In this document: positions 32,797 through 36,971 of the stretch, piece by piece | How positions within the stretch are numbered: position 1 is the stretch's first letter | Layout of the letters: the number at the start of each line of letters is the position of its first letter | DNA from: a virus | Direction: 5' to 3' (one strand) | IMG/VR virus record: IMGVR_UViG_3300045972_000034 | Location: 1-36,971 of that record | DNA length: 36,971 nt | Made by a program: the position numbers and the translations under genes | The notes under the pieces: model-generated | Database searches by the model: none | What the model saw: the letters and a program-made list of their open reading frames with translations, nothing else | Told to the model about the DNA's origin: nothing

Positions 32797-32895
32797 TGTA
32801 ACAACGTGTGAGAAGTGTAACAGGATGAAACAGTCCTGGTCGAATGGCAAATTCATGCAAAATACAACACTTCCTGGGCGAAATGTGGTTATACT
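32797..32895 (+). promoter_or_regulatory. Iteron promoter P6
   Basis: Iterons start at 32797, 32807, 32816 and 32826 (10/9/10; last copy TGAAA). TATACT at 32890-32895 is 64 bp after the last iteron. No gene follows for ~270 nt: the 32896-33097 stretch is A-rich, has no ATG and contains two further promoters. Confidence 0.75.
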
Positions 32896-32966
32896 AGAGG
32901 CTAAGCAAACGCAAACACAAAGAAAGCAAAGACCAACAAAAATAGTCAGGTAAACAAAAATAAGGC

Positions 32967-32995
32967 TTGACACGCAAAACAAAAAGCCCTAAAAT
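32967..32995 (+). promoter_or_regulatory. Sigma70-type promoter upstream of HTH paralogue B
   Basis: TTGACA (32967-32972), 17-bp spacer, TAAAAT (32990-32995). Near consensus. Second of three stacked promoters for the gene at 33169. Confidence 0.75.
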
Positions 32996-33039
32996 AGAGT
33001 CTAGACGGAAAGAAAGGCAAACGACGAAAATAGCGCAAA

Positions 33040-33066
33040 GGTCGATAGCGGGTAAGCAAATCGACC
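33040..33066. promoter_or_regulatory. Inverted repeat, possible operator
   Basis: GGTCGAT (33040-33046) and ATCGACC (33060-33066) separated by 13 bp, centre distance two helical turns. It lies between the promoters at 32967 and 33098, so a bound protein could modulate both. A HTH autoregulatory site is possible. Confidence 0.45.
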
Positions 33067-33097
33067 ACTCTAGCAAAACAGGTTTACAAAAAATCAC

Positions 33098-33126
33098 TTG
33101 AGTTTGCTAGGTTTATGAGTTAGAAT
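33098..33126 (+). promoter_or_regulatory. Proximal promoter of HTH paralogue B
   Basis: TTGAGT (33098-33103), 17-bp spacer, TAGAAT (33121-33126), ~35 nt leader with AAAGGA before the ATG. Confidence 0.65.
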
Positions 33127-33168
33127 GAATTTCCCTGTTAAATGTTACTCCTCAAAGGATGTTGAAAA

Positions 33169-33528
33169 ATGACTGCTACCACTACCAAGACCGTTAAGGC
33201 CGTTAACTACACTGCCGAACAAACTGTCGCAATGGTTGCCGCTTATGTCGCGGCTCCCACTAAGGAAACTGTCGAAACTCTCGCCGTTAGTATGGGCAAG
33301 ACTGTTCGTAGTATCGTTGCCAAACTGAGCCGCGAAAAGGTTTACGTTGCAAAGGAATACACCAGTAAGACTGGCGAAAAGGTCGAAAAGAAGGATACCA
33401 CTGCTGATGCGATCGGTGCTGTTCTGCGTCTGAGCGAGGCCGATATTGAATCGCTCACGAAGGCGAATAAGTCGGCACTACGTGCCATCTTTGTGGCGCT
33501 TGCGTCCAGCAAGCCGATTAACGACTAA
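33169..33528 (+). CDS. HTH DNA-binding protein, paralogue B
   Basis: 119 residues, a paralogue of the protein at 26676. The same HTH (about 15-60: TKETVETLAVSMGKTVRSIV) and a helical C-terminus (LSEADIESLTKANKSAL). The two differ at many surface positions, and their codon use also differs, so the duplication is not recent. It has three stacked promoters, which makes it one of the best-expressed early genes. Likely regulator of the phage; candidate ligand of the iteron arrays (inference). Confidence 0.7.
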   Translation: MTATTTKTVKAVNYTAEQTVAMVAAYVAAPTKETVETLAVSMGKTVRSIVAKLSREKVYVAKEYTSKTGEKVEKKDTTADAIGAVLRLSEADIESLTKANKSALRAIFVALASSKPIND

Positions 33529-33533
33529 TCGGT

Positions 33534-33581
33534 GAAACCCTGAAAAGGGTTTCCAAAGGGCATATTATAACCCTTTGGAAA
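33534..33581 (+). promoter_or_regulatory. Mutually exclusive hairpins (possible attenuator)
   Basis: Hairpin one: GAAACCCT (33534-33541)/AGGGTTTC (33546-33553), GAAA loop. Hairpin two: TTTCCAAAGGG (33550-33560)/CCCTTTGGAAA (33571-33581), 10-nt loop, then TGTTTTCCCC. They share 33550-33553 and cannot coexist fully. Either a weak terminator or a regulatory switch between paralogue B and the next gene. Confidence 0.55.
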
Positions 33582-33619
33582 CTGTTTTCCCCTGTCACTT
33601 AAACTCTGAGGTATTTAAA

Positions 33620-33940
33620 ATGTCACGTTCTATCCTGAATGTTTACCAAGCCGAACAACTGCAACAATTGCGAGCCATGCAGTTGTCGACTCTGGTATTT
33701 TTCCAGCCCGAATATGGGGTTACTATTGTGGTCGAAACTCCGGCTAGTGATTCCGAAGTTAATACGGCTCGTTTCGGTGTTGCACTGTGCTCACCTAACG
33801 AGGATATGTTTAATGCCGAAGTTGGCGAGTATAACGCGCGTAAGCGTTTGTATTGTGGCGAAGTTTCTGTCACAGTTATTCGTGACGACTGGGCTAACTG
33901 GGCTGAATCTCTCGCCTTTGCTGTCGGTTATGGCATGTAA
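33620..33940 (+). CDS. Protein of unknown function
   Basis: 106 residues from the ATG at 33620; an in-frame ATG at 33575 is rejected because it lies inside the hairpin region and TGAGGT stands 7 nt before 33620. Helical start (NVYQAEQLQQLRAMQ), then beta-rich (GVTIVVETPASDSEVNTARFG) and a C-terminal WANWAESLAFAVGYG. No family recognised. Downstream of the strongly promoted HTH gene. Confidence 0.7.
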   Translation: MSRSILNVYQAEQLQQLRAMQLSTLVFFQPEYGVTIVVETPASDSEVNTARFGVALCSPNEDMFNAEVGEYNARKRLYCGEVSVTVIRDDWANWAESLAFAVGYGM

Positions 33941-34055
33941 TTAGTTAGATACTGCCTCCGGAGTAAGGGATTAGTTAGCCGAGCTATTTAAGTTATAGCA
34001 AACCGAAGCGAAACGCACAAACCTAGGCAGTTTTCCATACTTAGTATGGGCAGAG
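33941..34055 (+). other. Structured 3' untranslated stretch
   Basis: No gene. ACTGCCT at 33951 pairs with AGGCAGT at ~34025, and inside GCTAT-TTAAGTT-ATAGC forms a 5-bp stem with a 7-nt loop; a small hairpin CCATAC-TTA-GTATGG follows. It looks like a structured RNA tail or small RNA ended by the terminator at 34056. It is tRNA-like only in outline. Confidence 0.35.
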
Positions 34056-34089
34056 CCCACATAATATAATTATATTATGTGGGTTTTTT
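34056..34089 (+). terminator. Strong intrinsic terminator
   Basis: A 14-bp perfect palindromic stem (34056-34069 with 34070-34083, CCCACATAATATAA) followed by TTTTTTG. Confidence 0.92.
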
Positions 34090-34117
34090 GCGCTTACATT
34101 CTGTTACACTTTAGTTC

Positions 34118-34146
34118 TTGACAGCCACGAAAATTTGTGGTATAAT
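34118..34146 (+). promoter_or_regulatory. Rightward consensus promoter
   Basis: TTGACA (34118-34123), 17-bp spacer, TATAAT (34141-34146), followed by TTTGGCGCAAAA: a rightward copy of the E-type layout. A TGTTACA site lies upstream (~34102). It faces E7 across the palindrome at 34150. Confidence 0.8.
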
Positions 34147-34149
34147 TTT

Positions 34150-34178
34150 GGCGCAAAATTTGTAACAAATTTTGCGCC
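34150..34178. repeat. 29-bp palindrome between convergent promoters
   Basis: GGCGCAAAATTTGT and ACAAATTTTGCGCC form a perfect 14-bp dyad around a single A. It begins 3 bp after the rightward -10 box and ends 3 bp before the leftward -10 box. Either an operator that blocks both promoters or a 5' RNA hairpin in both transcripts. Confidence 0.85.
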
Positions 34179-34181
34179 ATT

Positions 34182-34211
34182 ATTGTAACATACAATAATG
34201 TTCCACGTCAA
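34182..34211 (-). promoter_or_regulatory. Leftward promoter-like element E7
   Basis: On the minus strand TTGACG, 18 bp, TACAAT, then AATGGCGCA. Converges with the promoter at 34118. Confidence 0.7.
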
Positions 34212-34223
34212 GTCCTGGACGAT

Positions 34224-34317
34224 TGTAAATTCCTATGGTAGTCTACTTTTTCTATAGTCTTTTACAATGCAAATTTGTTCACCTGGATGCGCACAAGGGG
34301 CAAAATGTGGTTATACT
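34224..34317 (+). promoter_or_regulatory. Degenerate iteron promoter P7
   Basis: TATACT at 34312-34317 and leader AAAGCCTAGGCAG match the P family, but only one TGTAA (34224) remains and a reversed TTACA near 34262 takes the proximal position. Regulation of this cluster is therefore likely to differ, helped by the consensus promoter at 34118. Confidence 0.6.
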
Positions 34318-34350
34318 AAAGCCTAGGCAGAAACGAAACAAGGAACCAAA

Positions 34351-34527
34351 ATGATCATCTTTGCAGCTAGCGTCAGAAATGGCCGTGGTCAAATCGTCGG
34401 ATGTGAAATGGCTCTGAAAGGTGAAATCTATATGGTTGTTTTCGGTGGCAAACTGGTGTTCAATAGCTATGATTACGGGCAAGCCGAGCGCAATTATCTG
34501 GCTTGGGTTAATGGTACGGTGGATTAA
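34351..34527 (+). CDS. Small protein of unknown function
   Basis: 58 residues (starts MIIFAASVRNGRGQIVG), beta-rich, with an AAGGAACC site. First gene on the P7 transcript. No motif. Confidence 0.65.
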   Translation: MIIFAASVRNGRGQIVGCEMALKGEIYMVVFGGKLVFNSYDYGQAERNYLAWVNGTVD

Positions 34528-34539
34528 TAGGTGTATATC

Positions 34540-34746
34540 ATGACTAAATTTCCTGAATTCGTTACCCGCTCAGAATTGAAACGTATTGTATACGCTGCAC
34601 GCGTGGATGGACAAAGGCCCGGGCAATCTGTGTGCAATCGATATATGCTAGATAGCCCCTTAGATAACTTCATTTGGGAAATGAAGGATATTGATCTAGT
34701 AATTGCTGCAATTTTCAATTGGTATCAAGAGGAATATCATGCCTGA
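34540..34746 (+). CDS. Small protein of unknown function
   Basis: 68 residues from the ATG at 34540; AGGTG at 34528 supports it over the GTG at 34531. Helical (RSELKRIVYAARVDGQRPG ... DIDLVIAAIFNWYQEEYHA), overlaps the next gene by 8 nt. No family recognised. Confidence 0.65.
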   Translation: MTKFPEFVTRSELKRIVYAARVDGQRPGQSVCNRYMLDSPLDNFIWEMKDIDLVIAAIFNWYQEEYHA

Positions 34747-34963
34747 AATGTTCTACCCTGTTGATCGTGCCATTAGCGAGAATGGTTATCAATTAGACGT
34801 TTGCCGTTTACCTGTTGCAGTTGTGCAGGAACTAAACTCGCAAATGAATATGAATCTGCATGACGAAGAACAAGACTTCGATACTGATGATGGATTGACC
34901 GACATGATGACGGTCATATCCGATGCCGATTTGTTTGCTTATCTACACCCCGAAGGATTCTAA
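34739..34963 (+). CDS. Small acidic protein of unknown function
   Basis: 74 residues from the ATG at 34739, preceded by AGAGGA; an upstream in-frame start would lie inside the previous gene without a ribosome binding site. Very acidic centre (HDEEQDFDTDDGLTD), a possible DNA mimic or inhibitor; this is only a thought from charge. Confidence 0.65.
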   Translation: MPEMFYPVDRAISENGYQLDVCRLPVAVVQELNSQMNMNLHDEEQDFDTDDGLTDMMTVISDADLFAYLHPEGF

Positions 34964-34964
34964 A

Positions 34965-35156
34965 ATGTTTATCTGCCTTTATGCCGATCATAATAACGTC
35001 CAGCTTCACGGCATCGGTGCAACCCCTGATGATGCATATAATACTGGAGAGTTTGAGGTAAACGATATTCCTCGCGCGGAATGCGTATTCTATGAAACGA
35101 AATATGAAAAGCCTGCGACTATTCGCATTATCCCTGAACAAATCGTTTTGGTCTAA
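34965..35156 (+). CDS. Small protein of unknown function
   Basis: 63 residues from the ATG at 34965, with GAAGGATT before it. Beta-alpha pattern (FICLYADHNNVQLHGIGATP) in the style of the other single-domain early proteins; no family recognised. Last gene before the terminators at 35178. Confidence 0.65.
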   Translation: MFICLYADHNNVQLHGIGATPDDAYNTGEFEVNDIPRAECVFYETKYEKPATIRIIPEQIVLV

Positions 35157-35177
35157 GGGAAAAATTAGATTGAAACT

Positions 35178-35197
35178 GGCCCGCAAGGGCCTTTTTT
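35178..35197 (+). terminator. Intrinsic terminator of the P7 cluster
   Basis: GGCCC-GCAA-GGGCC followed by six T residues. Confidence 0.9.
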
Positions 35198-35208
35198 ACG
35201 TCTGTACT

Positions 35209-35238
35209 ATACTAATAAGGGTAAACCCTTATTAGTAT
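35209..35238 (+). terminator. Second hairpin of the ACTAATAAGGG family
   Basis: ATACTAATAAGGG (35209-35221) pairs with CCCTTATTAGTAT (35226-35238), TAAA loop, followed by TTTATTTG. It doubles the terminator before it. Confidence 0.75.
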
Positions 35239-35251
35239 TTTATTTGCGCCA

Positions 35252-35281
35252 ATTATACCACGTATAATTGGGCCGTAGCAA
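35252..35281 (-). promoter_or_regulatory. Leftward promoter-like element E8
   Basis: On the minus strand TTGCTA, 18 bp, TATAAT, then TGGCGCA. The palindrome CCAATTATAC-CAC-GTATAATTGG is complete; the -35 box has decayed. Confidence 0.65.
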
Positions 35282-35330
35282 GCTGTTTTACATGCTGTTA
35301 CATCTACTGCGCAAATTTCCCAATCGACTT

Positions 35331-35398
35331 TGTAACAATGTGTAAAACCGCTGGACACGTGCCTGAGCGACGTGGTATAATAAAAGTAGGTGTATACT
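35331..35398 (+). promoter_or_regulatory. Half-array iteron promoter P8 with an embedded sigma70 promoter
   Basis: TGTAA copies start at 35331 and 35341 (10 bp); two TTACA copies in the opposite sense lie at about 35288 and 35298. TATACT at 35393-35398 is 52 bp after the last iteron. Independently TGGACA (35352-35357), 18 bp, TATAAT (35376-35381) forms a second promoter. No gene follows either. Confidence 0.65.
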
Positions 35399-35414
35399 AC
35401 GCTAAGCTGCCCAA

Positions 35415-35448
35415 GCAGCGCCAGTGCTAAAGCTAGTCAAGTGCAAAA
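35415..35448. repeat. Repeat A, left copy
   Basis: GCGCCAGTGCTAAAG followed by GTCAAGTGCA. The same pieces recur at 36774-36812 (GCGCCAAT..., CAGTGCTAAAG, GTCAAGTGCA). GTCAAGTGCA occurs a third time at 35479. Region 35399-35500 otherwise holds GCTGC-CCAA-GCAGC hairpin and no gene. Confidence 0.6.
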
Positions 35449-35500
35449 CTGATTATGTGCCGCAGGGTCGACCTATCGTGTCAAGTGCAAAAATGAAGTC

Positions 35501-35529
35501 TTGAAAAATTTTTTGAAAAATATTATAAT
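35501..35529 (+). promoter_or_regulatory. Rightward promoter 1 of the noncoding block
   Basis: TTGAAA, 17 bp, TATAAT. Confidence 0.65.
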
Positions 35530-35598
35530 TTCATCTTGAAATCGAAAAGTAATTCAACCTAACCAAACCAACGATTATGTAATTAACCAAACCTTAAA

Positions 35599-35626
35599 TT
35601 GACGTAAATTTGCTATACAATAATAT
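35599..35626 (+). promoter_or_regulatory. Rightward promoter 2 of the noncoding block
   Basis: TTGACG, 16 bp, TAATAT. The weakest of the set. AACCAAACC occurs twice just upstream (35561-35592). Confidence 0.5.
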
Positions 35627-35659
35627 TTCGTACATCAACATACCGGCGAAAATCCTGGC

Positions 35660-35688
35660 TTGAATCGCGAAGTGTTCTGAGTTATAAT
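35660..35688 (+). promoter_or_regulatory. Rightward promoter 3 of the noncoding block
   Basis: TTGAAT, 17 bp, TATAAT. Confidence 0.7.
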
Positions 35689-35750
35689 AGATTCATCGGT
35701 TGGGAAAGCAATTCAAATAAGAAGATGGACAGAGAAACGAAATTTTTTAC

Positions 35751-35779
35751 TTGTTTGCCAACTGAATTTGTTATATAAT
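35751..35779 (+). promoter_or_regulatory. Rightward promoter 4 of the noncoding block
   Basis: TTGTTT, 17 bp, TATAAT. Predicted start about 35786, at the left edge of the structured RNA. Confidence 0.65.
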
Positions 35780-35785
35780 ATATGT

Positions 35786-36690
35786 ATGGAATGCGGGTGT
35801 AATGCGCTGCTGAAGAATGCAATTGCTTCGGCTATATTACTTAATTGACGGGAATTCGTCGAAAGCGGAGCGTCAGCCCACTAGTATTTTTTAGTTGTTT
35901 GTTCAAGCATTTGCTAGAACAAGTGGTTACATGATTGTAGCTAGATTACTTCCAGCGACGATGAGATGATTTTCAGTCTGCGTTCTACCTTCTAGGGTTT
36001 GGACACCAGTGCCTTGATTCAATATAGCGTTCCTAGGCTGTAACGTGCGAAAGTATAACGTCTTGGACAAACAACTAAAGTGTACTAACTAAATAAGTAC
36101 TAGGCCGGGAGTAAGTAAGTCCAAATGTTTTTGTTAAAACAGAAGGCATAACATACTGGAAAGTCAAATGTTAGTACACCTCTTAACCTTCTGACGAGCT
36201 AGTGCAAATCTAGCGAAACTCTAGGGTCCCGTAAGCTGTTGCTGGTACAATTCCCAAGTACCACCAGCTTGCGACCTAGGGTCAAGGTTCTCGACAAATA
36301 GATCCAATCCTCCTATCGAGAGCATTCTGAGGATTGGTAGCATAACAAGGATAAGCGTTGTTATGTGGTCGTATAGCTTCTTGCAGGATTGGTATACCTG
36401 CTTGTACACATTAACCTATTCTTGGCCTGTAGTTACTTGCAGGAGCAGGTAGGGTGACTTAGGGACTGATCCCCCTAACGATCGAAGGAAGCATATCCTA
36501 TGAACGTCTGAGATTGCTAGAAACTTTACCTACCTATATGCTTAGGCTGTATTAGACAAGTTTCTAGAATAGTAAGATACGTTTCTACAAGCAGCCGGTG
36601 CAGACCTAACCAGTAGCAGCCGTTCCAAAAAAGTTGGTAACTTTCTAAGCCCCTATATCGCAAGGTATAGGGGCTTTAGTTTTGCCCATA
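35786..36690 (+). ncRNA. Large structured noncoding RNA (GOLLD/ROOL-type candidate or new family)
   Basis: About 900 nt with no credible gene but dense complementarity. Helices seen: 35809-35815/35826-35832; 35846-35850/35871-35875; a long-range 18-bp helix 35890-35907/36062-36079 with one G-U; 36233-36238/36265-36270 enclosing GGTAC/GTACC; 36304-36312/36329-36337 (9 bp); 36341-36348/36358-36365 (8 bp); 36383-36387/36397-36401; 36459-36464/36473-36478; 36489-36496/36536-36543 (8 bp) interlocked with 36517-36526/36558-36567 (10 bp), a pseudoknot; 36630-36635/36639-36644. It starts after strong promoters and ends in an intrinsic terminator. Phage-borne RNAs of this size and style are the GOLLD and ROOL families, which form multimeric cages. 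I cannot run a covariance search, so family membership is open. Confidence 0.75.
36647..36683 (+). terminator. Intrinsic terminator of the large RNA
   Basis: Eleven-bp stem AAGCCCCTATA (36647-36657 with 36666-36676), 8-nt loop, followed by TAGTTTTG. Confidence 0.88.
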
Positions 36691-36701
36691 CTTTTCTAAA
36701 T

Positions 36702-36738
36702 TACTCAAGTCTATACCCCTAGTACTCAAGTCTATACC
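36702..36738. repeat. Tandem direct repeat TACTCAAGTCTATACC
   Basis: Two exact 16-bp copies start at 36702 and 36723, 21 bp apart (two helical turns). A partial third (TTACTCAAATAGGTA) lies near 36944. Possible operator pair just after the RNA terminator. Confidence 0.7.
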
Positions 36739-36773
36739 TCCTGCACCTTAGTCTGTTTTTAGCCAGCTTGCTG

Positions 36774-36812
36774 CGCCAATTTTACAGTGCTAAAGTGATT
36801 TTTGTCAAGTGC
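36774..36812 (-). promoter_or_regulatory. Leftward promoter-like element E9 within repeat A, right copy
   Basis: On the minus strand TTGACA (36808-36803), 18 bp, TAAAAT (36784-36779), then TGGCGCA. It points into the large RNA, so a transcript from it would be antisense to that RNA unless stopped by the bidirectional hairpin at 36647. Confidence 0.65.
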
Positions 36813-36971
36813 AGAGTTCTAATCCTTTTCGGAAACGACGAAACCCACCAACATACAAAGTATGGGCGGGATGCAAGTGCGTATACGCTGGACGGACTAG
36901 GGCACGGAAGCTGCAACGTCAAGACGGAGCTATAGTGCTAAAATTACTCAAATAGGTAGGGTGTCTTAATT
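36813..36971. other. Intergenic sequence to the window edge
   Basis: No gene seen. Contains a small hairpin CATAC-AAA-GTATG inside a CCCACC/GGCGGG context (about 36845-36871) and the palindrome GCGTATACGC near 36880. It may be the leader of a rightward gene beyond the window. Confidence 0.4.

Noticed and set aside
33951-34031. tRNA-like fold (7-bp closing stem, 5-bp stem with 7-nt loop reading AAG)
   Set aside because: No D-arm or T-arm consensus, pyrimidine at position 37 and no CCA; kept only as a structured 3' tail.
36221-36409. 62-codon minus-strand frame inside the noncoding block
   Set aside because: No ribosome binding site, lies across several strong RNA helices and has no neighbours in frame; a chance frame.

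Overview
This window is part of the genome of a tailed double-stranded DNA bacteriophage, almost certainly a long-tailed siphovirus with an HK97-fold capsid. The host is probably a Gram-negative bacterium: near-consensus sigma70 promoters (TTGACA/TATAAT) and AGGA-type ribosome binding sites occur throughout. This host inference comes from signals only; no host gene is present. No tRNA, rRNA, CRISPR, integrase or insertion sequence was recognised.

Left two thirds (1-26126, minus strand): packaging and virion genes, read right to left in three transcription blocks. Block 1 starts at promoters near 26157 and 26368: terminase small subunit, a TPR-glycosyltransferase, terminase large subunit and a GIY-YIG nuclease, ended by a terminator at 22427. 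Block 2 starts at a promoter at 22368: HNH nuclease, portal, a fused prohead protease/major capsid protein (terminator at 18506), head-tail adaptor, neck protein, tail terminator, major tail tube protein (terminator at 14487), and the G / G-T tail chaperones joined by a -1 frameshift heptamer GGGAAAC (terminator at 13662). Block 3 starts at a perfect TTGACA-17-TATAAT promoter at 13613: a 2451-residue tape measure protein (terminator at 6173), a tail-tip protein and a giant tail fibre that runs off the left edge.

Middle (26127-26675): a divergent control region with leftward and rightward promoters, six phased TTAYTGCA repeats and GC-rich hairpins. It is also where a cos/pac site could lie.

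Right part (26676-35156, plus strand): early-type clusters of small genes. Recognisable members are two HTH paralogues, an L7/L12 stalk-domain protein, two HExxH metalloproteases, a HAD phosphatase, a DnaQ-like exonuclease and several tiny membrane or zinc-knuckle peptides. At most cluster boundaries the same cassette recurs: terminator hairpin, a leftward promoter-like palindromic element (TTGACA-18-TATAAT followed by TGGCGCA), an array of four TGTAA-like iterons spaced exactly 10/9/10 bp, a TATACT/TATAAT -10 box, a shared GCCTAGGCAG leader, then ATG. The iteron-to-minus-10 distance is 53 or 63-64 bp, a difference of about one helical turn. This looks like a phage regulon under a dedicated activator.

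Right end (35157-36971): 1.8 kb without a credible gene. Several strong rightward promoters precede about 900 nt of highly structured sequence (an 18-bp long-range helix, many local hairpins, a likely pseudoknot) that ends in an intrinsic terminator. It is best read as a giant ornate phage non-coding RNA of the GOLLD/ROOL type, or a new family. This RNA and the iterated promoter cassette are the two most interesting features of the window.
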